In this document: one piece after another, positions 42,296 to 50,117 of the stretch | Position numbering within the stretch: the stretch's first letter is position 1 | Layout: every line of letters starts with the position of its first letter | Source: Streptacidiphilus fuscans | Lineage (GTDB): Bacteria; Actinomycetota; Actinomycetes; Streptomycetales; Streptomycetaceae | Direction: 5' to 3' | Assembly: GCF_015690355.1 (NCBI RefSeq) | Contig: NZ_JADPRT010000021.1 | Span: forward strand, 1-64,000 | DNA: 64,000 nt | The notes under the pieces: generated by a model | What the model was told of the DNA's origin: nothing | The model's database searches: none | Seen by the model: only the letters and a program-made list of their open reading frames with translations | Program-made: the position numbers and the translations under genes

Positions 42296-43724
42296 CGAGG
42301 TAGGCCTCCAGACCGTGGCGACCGCCCTCGCGGCCGTAGCCCGACTCCTTGTAGCCGCCGAAGGGCGAGGTCGGGTCGAACTTGTTGAAGGTGTTGGACC
42401 ACACCACACCGGCCCGGAGCTTGCCCGCCATCCACAGGATGCGCGAGCCCTTCTCGGTCCAGATGCCGGCCGACAGCCCGTACGGGGTGTTGTTGGCCTT
42501 GGCGACGGCCTCCTCCGGGGTGCGGAAGGTCAGCACGGACAGGACCGGGCCGAAGATCTCCTCGCGGGCGATCCGGTGGGTGGCGGAGACGTTGCTGAAC
42601 ACCGTCGGCGCGAACCAGTAGCCGGAGGACGGCAGTTCGCACGCCGGGGACCAGCGCTCGGCGCCCTCGGCCTCACCGGCCGCCGTCAGCTCCTGGATCC
42701 GCGCGAGCTGCGCGGCGGAGTTGATCGCGCCGACGTCGGTGTTCTTGTCCAGCGGGTCGCCGACGCGCAGCGTCGACATCCGGCGCTTGAGCGCGTCGAG
42801 CACCTCGTCGTGGACCGACTCCTGGACCAGCAGGCGCGAGCCCGCGCAGCAGACGTGGCCCTGGTTGAAGAAGATGCCGTCGACAATGCCCTCGACCGCC
42901 TGGTCGATCGGCGCGTCGTCGAAGACGATGTTGGCCGCCTTGCCGCCGAGCTCCAGGGAGAGCTTCTTGCGGGTGCCCGCGAGGGTGCGGGCGATGGCGC
43001 GGCCGACCTCGGTCGAGCCGGTGAAGGCGACCTTGTCGACGTCCGGGTGCGCGGTCAGCGCGGCGCCGGTGCGGCCGTCGCCGGTGACGATGTTGACGAC
43101 GCCCTTGGGCAGGCCCGCCTGGCGGCAGATCTCCGCGAAGCGCAGGGCGGTCAGCGGGGTGGTCTCGGCGGGCTTGAGGACGACCGTGTTGCCGGTGGCC
43201 AGAGCGGGCGCGATCTTCCACGCCAGCATCAGCAGCGGGAAGTTCCACGGGATGACCTGCGCGGCCACGCCCACCGGACGCGGGTTCGGGCCGTAGCCGG
43301 CGAACTCCAGCTTGTCGGCCCAGCCGGCGTAGTAGAAGAAGTGCGCGGCGACCAGCGGCAGGTCGACGTCGCGGGTCTCCTTGATCGGCTTGCCGTTGTC
43401 GATCGACTCCAGCACGGCCAGCTCGCGCGAGCGCTCCTGGATGATCCGCGCGATGCGGAACAGGAACTTGCCGCGCTCGCCGCCCGGCAGGGCGGACCAG
43501 GAGGTGAAGGCCTTGCGGGCGGCGGCGACGGCGCGGTCCACGTCGGCCTCGGTGCCCTGCGCGAACTCGGCGAGGACCTCCTCGGTGGAGGGGTCGACGG
43601 TCTTGAGCGCCTCGGAGCCGGTGGAGTCGACGAACTCGCCGTCGATGAAGTGCCCGTACGTCGAGGCGATGTCACCCGCGGCGGCGCGCGACTCGGGCGC
43701 GGGGGCGTAATCGAACAGTGCCAT
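42288..43724 (-). CDS. aldehyde dehydrogenase
   Basis: A full-length 478-residue NAD(P)-dependent aldehyde dehydrogenase. It has PWNFPLLMLAWKIAPALATG, FTGSTEVGR, the general base Glu in LELGGK, the catalytic Cys in FNQGHVCCAGSR, and EEIFGPVLSV. It lies 5 bases after deoC, whose reaction releases acetaldehyde, so acetaldehyde is the likely substrate. Its product would be acetate or, if CoA-dependent, acetyl-CoA; the sequence does not decide. Confidence 0.93.
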   Translation of the reverse strand: MALFDYAPAPESRAAAGDIASTYGHFIDGEFVDSTGSEALKTVDPSTEEVLAEFAQGTEADVDRAVAAARKAFTSWSALPGGERGKFLFRIARIIQERSRELAVLESIDNGKPIKETRDVDLPLVAAHFFYYAGWADKLEFAGYGPNPRPVGVAAQVIPWNFPLLMLAWKIAPALATGNTVVLKPAETTPLTALRFAEICRQAGLPKGVVNIVTGDGRTGAALTAHPDVDKVAFTGSTEVGRAIARTLAGTRKKLSLELGGKAANIVFDDAPIDQAVEGIVDGIFFNQGHVCCAGSRLLVQESVHDEVLDALKRRMSTLRVGDPLDKNTDVGAINSAAQLARIQELTAAGEAEGAERWSPACELPSSGYWFAPTVFSNVSATHRIAREEIFGPVLSVLTFRTPEEAVAKANNTPYGLSAGIWTEKGSRILWMAGKLRAGVVWSNTFNKFDPTSPFGGYKESGYGREGGRHGLEAYLDV

Positions 43725-43729
43725 GGTGA

Positions 43730-44725
43730 TCAGTCCACCGTCACGTAGTCAGGACCGGAGTAGCGGCCCGTGGAGAGCTTCTGCCGCTGCATGAGCAGGT
43801 CGTTCAGCAGGCTGGAGGCGCCGAACCGGAACCAGTCCGGGCTCAGCCAGTCGTCACCGAGGATCTCGTTCACCATGACCAGGTACTTCATGGCGTCCTT
43901 GGTGGTACGGATACCCCCGGCCGGCTTCACACCCACCTGCACACCGGTGGCGTCGCGGAAGTCGCGCACGGCCTCCATCAGGACGAGGGTGTTGGCCGGG
44001 GTGGCGTTGACGGCGACCTTGCCGGTGGAGGTCTTGATGAAGTGGGCCCCCGCCAGCATCGCCAGCCACGAGGCGCGGCGGATGTTGTCGTAGGTGACCA
44101 GCTCGCCGGTCTCGAAGATCACCTTGAGGTGGGCGGAGGTCCCGTCCGGGCGCTCGCAGGCCTTCTTGATCTCGGTGATGGTCTCGAAGACCTCCAGGTA
44201 CCGGCCGGAGAGGAAGGCTCCCCGGTCGATGACCATGTCGATCTCGTCGGCCCCGGCCGCGACGGCCTCGGCGGTGTCGGCCAGCTTGACCGGCAGACCG
44301 GCCCGGCCGGAGGGGAAGGCGGTGGCCACGGCGGCGACGTTGATCGGCGCGCTGCCGAGGGCCTCCTTGGCGAAGGGGACCATGTCCGGGTAGACGCAGA
44401 CGGCCGCGGTGTGCGGCACGTCCGGGTTCCCGGGGTCGGGGGACTGGGCCTTCTGGCAGAGCGACCGGACCTTGCCAGGGGTGTCGGCACCCTCCAGCGT
44501 GGTCAGATCGATCATGGAGATGGCCAGATCGATGGCATAGGCCTTGGCGGACGTCTTGATCGACCGCGTGCCGAGCCCGGCGGCACGCGCCTGCAGGCCG
44601 ACGGCGTCGATGCCGGGCAGCCCGTGCAGGAAGCGACGCAGGGACGCCTCGGAGGAGGCGACCTCGGCCAGGCTGTTCCTGGAGGCCGATCCGCTGGCGG
44701 AGAGGGAGGATGACGACATGCTCAC
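43730..44725 (-). CDS. deoC: deoxyribose-phosphate aldolase
   Basis: A 331-residue class I aldolase cleaving 2-deoxyribose-5-phosphate to acetaldehyde and glyceraldehyde-3-phosphate. The Schiff-base lysine is in FIKTSTGK, and the second lysine is in VGVKPAGGIRT; LKVIFETGEL is also typical. GTG 44725 has a reverse-strand TATGCT 6 bases upstream, fitting a leaderless start; ATG 44719 is the alternative. The first 30 residues are Ser/Ala-rich. It heads an operon with two ALDH genes and has a CTACGCGCGTAG-type site. Confidence 0.95.
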   Translation of the reverse strand: MSMSSSSLSASGSASRNSLAEVASSEASLRRFLHGLPGIDAVGLQARAAGLGTRSIKTSAKAYAIDLAISMIDLTTLEGADTPGKVRSLCQKAQSPDPGNPDVPHTAAVCVYPDMVPFAKEALGSAPINVAAVATAFPSGRAGLPVKLADTAEAVAAGADEIDMVIDRGAFLSGRYLEVFETITEIKKACERPDGTSAHLKVIFETGELVTYDNIRRASWLAMLAGAHFIKTSTGKVAVNATPANTLVLMEAVRDFRDATGVQVGVKPAGGIRTTKDAMKYLVMVNEILGDDWLSPDWFRFGASSLLNDLLMQRQKLSTGRYSGPDYVTVD

Positions 44726-44737
44726 CAGCGCAGCATA

Positions 44738-44751
44738 TCTACACGCGTAGC
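44738..44751 (-). promoter_or_regulatory. CTACGCGCGTAG-type operator at deoC
   Basis: TCTACACGCGTAGC on the plus strand, two changes from TCTACGCGCGTAGA. On the minus strand it abuts the candidate -10 TATGCT (44737-44732) and lies just upstream of the deoC start. Confidence 0.8.
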
Positions 44752-44925
44752 GTTTCGTCAGGGGGGCGTCCGTGTGAAGTGCGCCCCGTTCGCTGACCTG
44801 TTCGCTGACGTGCCCGGTGATGCGGTCGGTGATGTGCTCGGTGATTTGCCCGCGTTGCGCCTGATGCAATAACGCAACCCCACTGCACGTGGTGTCGGAC
44901 CGAACCTGGGGCAGAATCGGTGACC

Positions 44926-45720
44926 ATGAGCGACACCCCGGGCGGCGACAAGCCCACCTCCTCCGGCAGCGACGACGGCGTCCCTGGCCACAGCGCCCAG
45001 AGCGCCCACAGCGACGAGCCTGTTTACGGCGACAAGGTCTACCGCTCCGTCCCGGGCGTGGCGGGCGGCGTCTTCCTGCTGGCGCTGCTGCTCTTCCTGA
45101 GCATCGACGCGATGCTGCACGGCTCCGGCCGCGCGCCGATCACGGCTGCCGCCGTGCTGGTGGCGGCGGCTCCGCTGGTCACGGCGTTCACCTTGTGGCC
45201 GCAGGTCCGTTCGGGGGAGAAGCGACTGCTGGTCCGCAACCCGTTCCGGACGATCGACGCGCCGTGGGGCACGGTCGAGTCGCTGACCGCCGCGCTCTCG
45301 GTCGAACTGCGCGCAGGCGGACGGAAGTTCATCGTCTGGGCGCTTCCGGTCTCGATGCGGCAGCGCAAGCGCGCCAACAAGCAGGCGATGATCGCCGCGG
45401 GCGACCGTTCAGTCGGCGGAGGCGCGGGTCGCGGCGGCCGCGAGGGCGGTCGGCTCGGCTTCGGCCTGATGGGCGGCGCGGACCGTCGCGGCGGCGGCGG
45501 CTTCGGCCGCCCCGACGACACCGGCCCGACCCAGGCGTGGGCGGACAAGACGGTCATAGAGCTCAACGAGCGCGCCGAGATGTTCCGCGCGGAGCGCGGG
45601 GCTGTCGATGAGGGCGCAGCCGCGGTGACGGACCAGGTGAAGGTGACCTGGACCTGGCCGATCATCGCTCCGCTGGCGGCGGGGATCATCGCCCTGATCG
45701 TCATCCTGGCGACGGGCTGA
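44926..45720 (+). CDS. PH-like domain membrane protein
   Basis: A 264-residue protein with an acidic Ser/Gly-rich N-terminus, two hydrophobic helices (GGVFLLALLLFLSIDAML; AAAVLVAAAPLVTAFTLW), then a cytoplasmic PH-like segment (RLLVRNPFRTIDAPWGTVES, AGGRKFIVWALP). A Gly/Arg-rich linker (GGGAGRGGREGGRLG) and a final hydrophobic helix follow. This matches the bacterial PH (DUF2581/bPH) family in actinomycetes; role unknown. GTG 44920 is an alternative start. Confidence 0.75.
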   Translation: MSDTPGGDKPTSSGSDDGVPGHSAQSAHSDEPVYGDKVYRSVPGVAGGVFLLALLLFLSIDAMLHGSGRAPITAAAVLVAAAPLVTAFTLWPQVRSGEKRLLVRNPFRTIDAPWGTVESLTAALSVELRAGGRKFIVWALPVSMRQRKRANKQAMIAAGDRSVGGGAGRGGREGGRLGFGLMGGADRRGGGGFGRPDDTGPTQAWADKTVIELNERAEMFRAERGAVDEGAAAVTDQVKVTWTWPIIAPLAAGIIALIVILATG

Positions 45721-45736
45721 AGCTTTTTGTAGGCGG

Positions 45737-45897
45737 GAAGTGGCAACTTCCCGAGGGGCGCGAGGAACTGCGCGACAATCCCCCAACCTCCGGCCGGGGG
45801 GACCCCCATCCCACGCAGGTAGAGCCCTGATCGTGCAGGGCCATCCGCACAGGGGGTTGTTCGCGCAGTTCCCCGCGCCCCTGGACAGTGCAACTGC
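45737..45897. repeat. intergenic inverted repeat, copy F
   Basis: It opens with a small perfect hairpin (GGGAAGT, GGCA, ACTTCCC), then CGAGGGGCGCGAGGAACTGC. The core AGAGCCCTGATCGTGCAGGG with CCATCCGC and the right arm TTCGCGCAGTTCCCCGCGCC follow. A GGGGGACCCCC hairpin is inserted at 45796-45806. It fills the gap between two convergent genes. Confidence 0.8.
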
Positions 45898-45914
45898 CCG
45901 TGGGAGCGTACGCG

Positions 45915-46679
45915 TCAGGCCGTGCGGAGGAAGGCCGTCTCCAGCGTGGTCAGTTCCGCGTCCGTGACGCCGTGCGCACGCACGTATGCGCGGGCGTCGC
46001 CGTGGTCTTCGCGCACGCGCGCGAGGAACGCGGAGAGGAGGTCGCGGGAGATGGGGCGGCTGTGGCGTTCCACGCCGTACTCGTCGAGGTAGAGGACCGG
46101 GCCCTGGTCCAGGCCCAGTGCGGAGTTCGAGACGAAGTAGTGGTCGAGGATCTCCGCGTCGGAGACGCCCAGCGCGGACTGGAGGGTGGCCACCGTGATG
46201 CCCGTGCGGTCCTTGCCGACCGCGCAGTGGAGGAGCGCGGGCAGCGCGCCCGGGCGCGCCAGCGCGCTGAGGGAGCGGGCGATCGCCGGGCCCGCCGTCT
46301 CGGCCATGAACGCGTAGAGGCTTTCGAGGGACTCGCGTCCGGCCTCCGCGTCCCGCTCCTCGTTGTCGCGTTCCTCGCGGATCTCCTCCGCGCTGATCTG
46401 GCGCGGCGGGAAGGTCGGCAGGTGGAGGACGGCGACGCCGTCGCCCAGCGCACGGTCGGGCCAGACATCGAGTTCGGTCTGCGAGCGCAGGTCGATCACC
46501 GTGCGCAGGCCCAGCCCGGTGAGGTGGCGGGTGCCGTCCTCGGTGAGCTCGTGCAGGGAGCCGGAGCGGTAGAGGAGGCCGGACGCCAGCCGCGCGCCCG
46601 ACGTGGTCGGCAAGTCCCCGGCGTCGCGGAAGTTGCGTACGCCGGGGACCGGGATCAGTTCCACACCAGATATCGACAC
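45915..46679 (-). CDS. tyrosine/serine protein phosphatase
   Basis: A 254-residue protein with the Cys-X5-Arg loop HCAVGKDRTG, the acidic motif PGVRNFRDAGDLPT and LRTVIDLRSQ. These mark the bacterial PtpB-like tyrosine-protein phosphatase family, which can also act on phosphoinositides. The GTG 46679 start gives a compact N-terminus. No signal peptide is seen. The partner is unknown. Confidence 0.87.
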   Translation of the reverse strand: MSISGVELIPVPGVRNFRDAGDLPTTSGARLASGLLYRSGSLHELTEDGTRHLTGLGLRTVIDLRSQTELDVWPDRALGDGVAVLHLPTFPPRQISAEEIREERDNEERDAEAGRESLESLYAFMAETAGPAIARSLSALARPGALPALLHCAVGKDRTGITVATLQSALGVSDAEILDHYFVSNSALGLDQGPVLYLDEYGVERHSRPISRDLLSAFLARVREDHGDARAYVRAHGVTDAELTTLETAFLRTA

Positions 46680-46747
46680 CCCGACAGCATGTCAGAGAGT
46701 CCCTGGCGGGTGATCAGGACGGGTGCAGGACGGCTGATCAGGTGTGA

Positions 46748-48469
46748 TCAGATACCTGCGGCCGTGCCCAGGTCCGACTTCAGGCGGGCCAGCAGCTCGG
46801 TCGCGTGCTGGCGTGCCGCTCCGAGTTCGGCGCGGGAGGAGACCGGGACGACGACCTCCAGGTAGCACTTGAGCTTCGGCTCGGTGCCGGAGGGCCGGAC
46901 GACGATCCGTGCGCCGCGGACGCCCTCGCCGCTCAGGTGGTAGCGCAGTCCGTCGGTGGGCGGGAGCTTGTCCGAGCCCGCCTCTAGGTCCTCGGCCGAG
47001 TCGACGTGGAGGCCCGCCAGTTCGGTCGGCGGGTGCTCGCGCAGGCGGGCCATCGCGTCGGCGATCAGCCGCAGGTCGGCGACGCGGACCGAGAGCTGGT
47101 CGGTGGCGTGCAGGCCGTGGGTGGCCGCCAGGTCGTCCAGCAGGTCCTGCAGCGTGCGGCCCTGGGACTTCAGGGTGGCGGCGAGTTCGGCCGTCAGCAG
47201 GGCCGCGCTGACGCCGTCCTTGTCGCGGACGGCCTCGGGGTCGACGCAGTAGCCGAGCGCCTCCTCGTAGCCGAAGCGCAGACCGTCCACGCGCGAGAGC
47301 CACTTGAAGCCGGTGAGGGTCTCCTCGTAGCCGAGGCCCGCCGCCTCGGCGATCCGGCCGAGCAGCGAGGAGGAGACGATCGTGGTGGCGAAGGTGCCCT
47401 TGGCCTGCTTGGACACCAGGTGCGCGGCCAGCAGCGCGCCGACCTCGTCGCCGCGCAGCATCCGCCAGCCGCTGCCGTCGGCCGCGTTCGGGTCGGCGAC
47501 GGCGACCGCGAGGCGGTCCGCGTCGGGGTCGTTGGCGAGGATCACGTCCGGCTGGCGCTCGGCCGCGGCGGCGAAGGAGAGGTCCATCGCGCCCGGCTCC
47601 TCCGGGTTGGGGAAGGAGACGGTCGGGAACTCCGGGTCCGGGTCGCCCTGCGCGGTGACCACGGTGGGCGCGGGGAAGCCGGCGCGCTCGAACGCGGCCA
47701 GCAGGGTGCCGCGGCCGACGCCGTGCATCGGGGTGTAGACGACGGAGAGGTCGCGCGGCGCGTGCGGGTCGACCACGGAGGCGACCCGGGCCAGGTATGG
47801 CTCCAGCACGTCGGCCTCGCTGAGCACCTCCCAGCCCTCGGCCGCCAGCGGCACCTCGTCCAGCGAGCCGACCTTGTCGATCTCCGCGGCGATGCCCGCG
47901 TCGTGCGGGGGCACGATCTGCGAGCCGCCGAAGTCGCCGCCCAGGTAGACCTTGTAGCCGTTGTCGCGCGGCGGGTTGTGGCTGGCCGTGACGGCGACGC
48001 CGGCCGCCGCGCCGAAGTGGCGGACGGCGTAGGCGAGCACCGGGGTCGGCAGCGGGCCGGGCAGCAGCGCGGCCTTGAGGCCCTGGGCGACCATCACCGC
48101 GGCGGTGTCGCGGGCGAAGACGTCGGAGTTGTGGCGGGCGTCGTAGCCGATGACGACCAGTCCGGTGCCGGACCGCTGCTTGAGGTACGAGGCCAGCCCC
48201 ATGGCCGCGCGGATCACCACGGCGCGGTTCATCCGCATCGGCCCGGCGCCCATCTCGCCGCGCAGCCCGGCGGTGCCGAACTGCAGCGTTCCGCTGAAGC
48301 GTTCGGACAGCTCGGACCAGGCGGTGGTGCACGCTTCGTCGGGGCCGCCCTCGGCGGCGGCGAGGAGACCGGCGAGTTCGTCGCGGGTCGCCGGATCGGG
48401 GTCCTCCGCGAGCCAGGTCCGGGCCCGGTGGAGCAGATCGTCGCCGGAGTTGACCTGATGGGCAGTCAT
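46748..48469 (-). CDS. phospho-sugar mutase (phosphomannomutase/phosphoglucomutase family)
   Basis: A 573-residue alpha-D-phosphohexomutase. It has FGTAGLRGEMGAG, the phosphoserine loop TASHNPPRDNGYKVY, the metal loop NDPDADRLAVA, the sugar loop GYEEALGYCVD and the C-terminal phosphate site RPSGTEPKLK. It sits beside purine nucleoside phosphorylase, so conversion of ribose-1-phosphate to ribose-5-phosphate (phosphopentomutase) is an attractive role. The family also covers mannose and glucose phosphates. Confidence 0.9.
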   Translation of the reverse strand: MTAHQVNSGDDLLHRARTWLAEDPDPATRDELAGLLAAAEGGPDEACTTAWSELSERFSGTLQFGTAGLRGEMGAGPMRMNRAVVIRAAMGLASYLKQRSGTGLVVIGYDARHNSDVFARDTAAVMVAQGLKAALLPGPLPTPVLAYAVRHFGAAAGVAVTASHNPPRDNGYKVYLGGDFGGSQIVPPHDAGIAAEIDKVGSLDEVPLAAEGWEVLSEADVLEPYLARVASVVDPHAPRDLSVVYTPMHGVGRGTLLAAFERAGFPAPTVVTAQGDPDPEFPTVSFPNPEEPGAMDLSFAAAAERQPDVILANDPDADRLAVAVADPNAADGSGWRMLRGDEVGALLAAHLVSKQAKGTFATTIVSSSLLGRIAEAAGLGYEETLTGFKWLSRVDGLRFGYEEALGYCVDPEAVRDKDGVSAALLTAELAATLKSQGRTLQDLLDDLAATHGLHATDQLSVRVADLRLIADAMARLREHPPTELAGLHVDSAEDLEAGSDKLPPTDGLRYHLSGEGVRGARIVVRPSGTEPKLKCYLEVVVPVSSRAELGAARQHATELLARLKSDLGTAAGI

Positions 48470-48529
48470 CGCGTCACGTCCTCATTGCCTGTTGCCGTTG
48501 CGTGGAGTGAAGAATGAAGAAATCAGCCG

Positions 48530-48575
48530 TACAAAAAGCATGGCACCCGGGGCGGGAACCGTCGGATGCCATGCT
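48530..48575 (-). terminator. intrinsic terminator after purine nucleoside phosphorylase
   Basis: On the minus strand AGCATGGCA and TGCCATGCT pair over 9 bases with a G/C-rich loop, followed at once by TTTTTGTAC. This is a classical hairpin plus T-run ending the punA transcript before the mutase gene. Confidence 0.92.
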
Positions 48576-48614
48576 GAGCGAGTTGCGGGCTCTCTGTTGG
48601 TGAGAGCGGGAGCG

Positions 48615-49445
48615 TCAGATGCGCTCGAGGACCTTGGCGAGCAGCGCGCCCATCCGGGTGGCGGAGGTGCGGCCAGCCTCGAGGACCTCCTCGTGGTTGA
48701 GCGGCTCGCCCGTCATGCCCGCGGCCAGGTTGGTGACCAGCGAGAGGCCGAGCACCTCGGCGCCCGCGTCACGGGCGGCGATCGCCTCCAGCGTCGTCGA
48801 CATGCCGACCAGGTCGCCGCCGATGGCGCGGACCATGGCGATCTCGGCCGGGGTCTCGTACTGCGGGCCGCGGAACTGGACGTAGACGCCCTCCTCCAGG
48901 GTGGGGTCGACCTCCTTGCAGAGCGCGCGCAGGCGGGAGGAGTAGAGGTCGGTCAGGTCCACGAAGTTGGCGCCGAGCAGCGGGGAGGCGCCGGTCAGGT
49001 TGATGTGGTCGCTGATCAGCACGGGCTGGCCGGGGGCGAAGCCCTCGCGCAGACCGCCGCAGCCGTTGGTCAGCACGACCGTGCGGCACCCGGCGGCGAC
49101 GGCGGTGCGGACGCCGTGGGCGACGGCGGCGACGCCGTGACCCTCGTAGTAGTGGGTGCGGCCCAGGAAGACCAGGGCGCGCTTGCCGCCGATCTTGATC
49201 GACCGGATCTTTCCGGCGTGCCCGGCGACGGCGGGCGGCGGGAAGCCCGGAAGATCGGTGATGGGGAACTCGAACTCGGGCTCGCCCAGCTCGTCAGCGG
49301 CGGGGACCCAGCCGGAGCCCATCACCAGGGCGACGTCGTGCGCCACCCCACCGGTCAACTCGCGCAGCCGGGAGGCTGCGGCCTTCGCGGCGTCGTACGG
49401 GTTGACGGGGTTCGTGCCGGCGTCCGGCTGCGGGGAAGCGTTCAC
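48615..49445 (-). CDS. punA: purine nucleoside phosphorylase, trimeric type
   Basis: A 276-residue low-molecular-weight PNP that cleaves inosine, guanosine and their deoxy forms. Family motifs are VMGSGWVPA, GRTHYYEGHG, VLTNGCGG, FRGPQYETPAE and SLVTNLAAG. This class acts on 6-oxopurines, so adenosine must first pass through add. GTG 49445 has TATCCT 7 bases upstream, a leaderless start. It carries a near-perfect CTACGCGCGTAG palindrome in the promoter spacer. Confidence 0.95.
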   Translation of the reverse strand: MNASPQPDAGTNPVNPYDAAKAAASRLRELTGGVAHDVALVMGSGWVPAADELGEPEFEFPITDLPGFPPPAVAGHAGKIRSIKIGGKRALVFLGRTHYYEGHGVAAVAHGVRTAVAAGCRTVVLTNGCGGLREGFAPGQPVLISDHINLTGASPLLGANFVDLTDLYSSRLRALCKEVDPTLEEGVYVQFRGPQYETPAEIAMVRAIGGDLVGMSTTLEAIAARDAGAEVLGLSLVTNLAAGMTGEPLNHEEVLEAGRTSATRMGALLAKVLERI

Positions 49446-49468
49446 GCAAGTGAGGATATCTGTTTTCT

Positions 49469-49482
49469 CCTACGCGCGTAGA
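49469..49482 (-). promoter_or_regulatory. CTACGCGCGTAG-type operator at punA
   Basis: CCTACGCGCGTAGA, one change from the consensus. On the minus strand it lies about 11 bases upstream of the -10 TATCCT, within the -35/-10 spacer. Confidence 0.85.
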
Positions 49483-49503
49483 GCACGAAAGGATGACATT
49501 TGA

Positions 49504-49632
49504 GTGGACGTGTCGCGGGTGGCTTTGGAGCTTCCTCCAGATGAGGCACACGGGGAACCGCCGGGGGCGACAGCAGCCGGCCCCTTGGGGAAAACGGCTC
49601 AGCAGGGGCGCTTGCGCACGTCCATGACGTAG
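49504..49632 (+). CDS. possible 42-residue small protein
   Basis: A short frame divergent from punA, starting GTG after AAAGGA and TGACATTTGA, and encoding MDVSRVALELPPDEAHGEPP and 22 more residues. Third-position G/C is only moderate. It overlaps the 3' end of the cyclotransferase gene by 34 bases. I know no homologue. If real it would share the punA operator region. Confidence 0.22.
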   Translation: MDVSRVALELPPDEAHGEPPGATAAGPLGKTAQQGRLRTSMT

Positions 49633-50036
49633 TCGTGCGGGGCGCCCGCGGACTCCGCCGCGTCGGCGATCAGGCCGAGATACCTCGCGCTGGGGAGGCC
49701 GCCCTCGTAGTCGTTCAGGATGTACGTCCAGGCCGTGACGTCGCCGTCGAGGGTGTGCACACGTACCCGCAGCTTGCGGTAGAAGCCCAGCGGGACGCCC
49801 TCCCAGCGGTCGAGGCCCTCCTCGTCCATGGGGGCGATGTCGTAGAGGGCGACAAAGACCTGCTCCTTCTCGTCCTCCACGACGGTGGCGATCGAGCCCT
49901 CCCAGCCGAACTGCTCGCCGCCGAAGGTGAGCCGCCAGCCGTCGAGCCAGCCCGTTCCACGGAGCGGCGAGTGGGGCGCACGGCGGCTCATCTGCCGCGC
50001 GTCGAGGTTGCTGGCGTACGCGGCATAGAGCGTCAT
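49599..50036 (-). CDS. gamma-glutamylcyclotransferase-like protein
   Basis: A 145-residue GGCT-fold protein: TLYAAYASNLDARQM at the N-terminus, FGGEQFGWEGSIATVVEDE, VALYDIAPMDEEGLDRWEG with acidic residues in the usual place, and YRKLRVRV. The fold handles gamma-glutamyl amines or peptides; substrate unknown. ATG 50036 opens the fold directly. It is divergent from the LpdA-like gene. Confidence 0.82.
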   Translation of the reverse strand: MTLYAAYASNLDARQMSRRAPHSPLRGTGWLDGWRLTFGGEQFGWEGSIATVVEDEKEQVFVALYDIAPMDEEGLDRWEGVPLGFYRKLRVRVHTLDGDVTAWTYILNDYEGGLPSARYLGLIADAAESAGAPHDYVMDVRKRPC

Positions 50037-50117
50037 GGGCCATAGCGTACGTGAGCCCGGCCACGCCGGGCCCAGGGCTGTGTCACGGGCGCATGAATGT
50101 GCGGGAGAATGGGGCAC

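Noticed and set aside
48470..48536. CTACGCGCGTAG-type operator upstream of the phospho-sugar mutase
   Set aside because: I looked for it because the mutase would fit the regulon, but there is no match.
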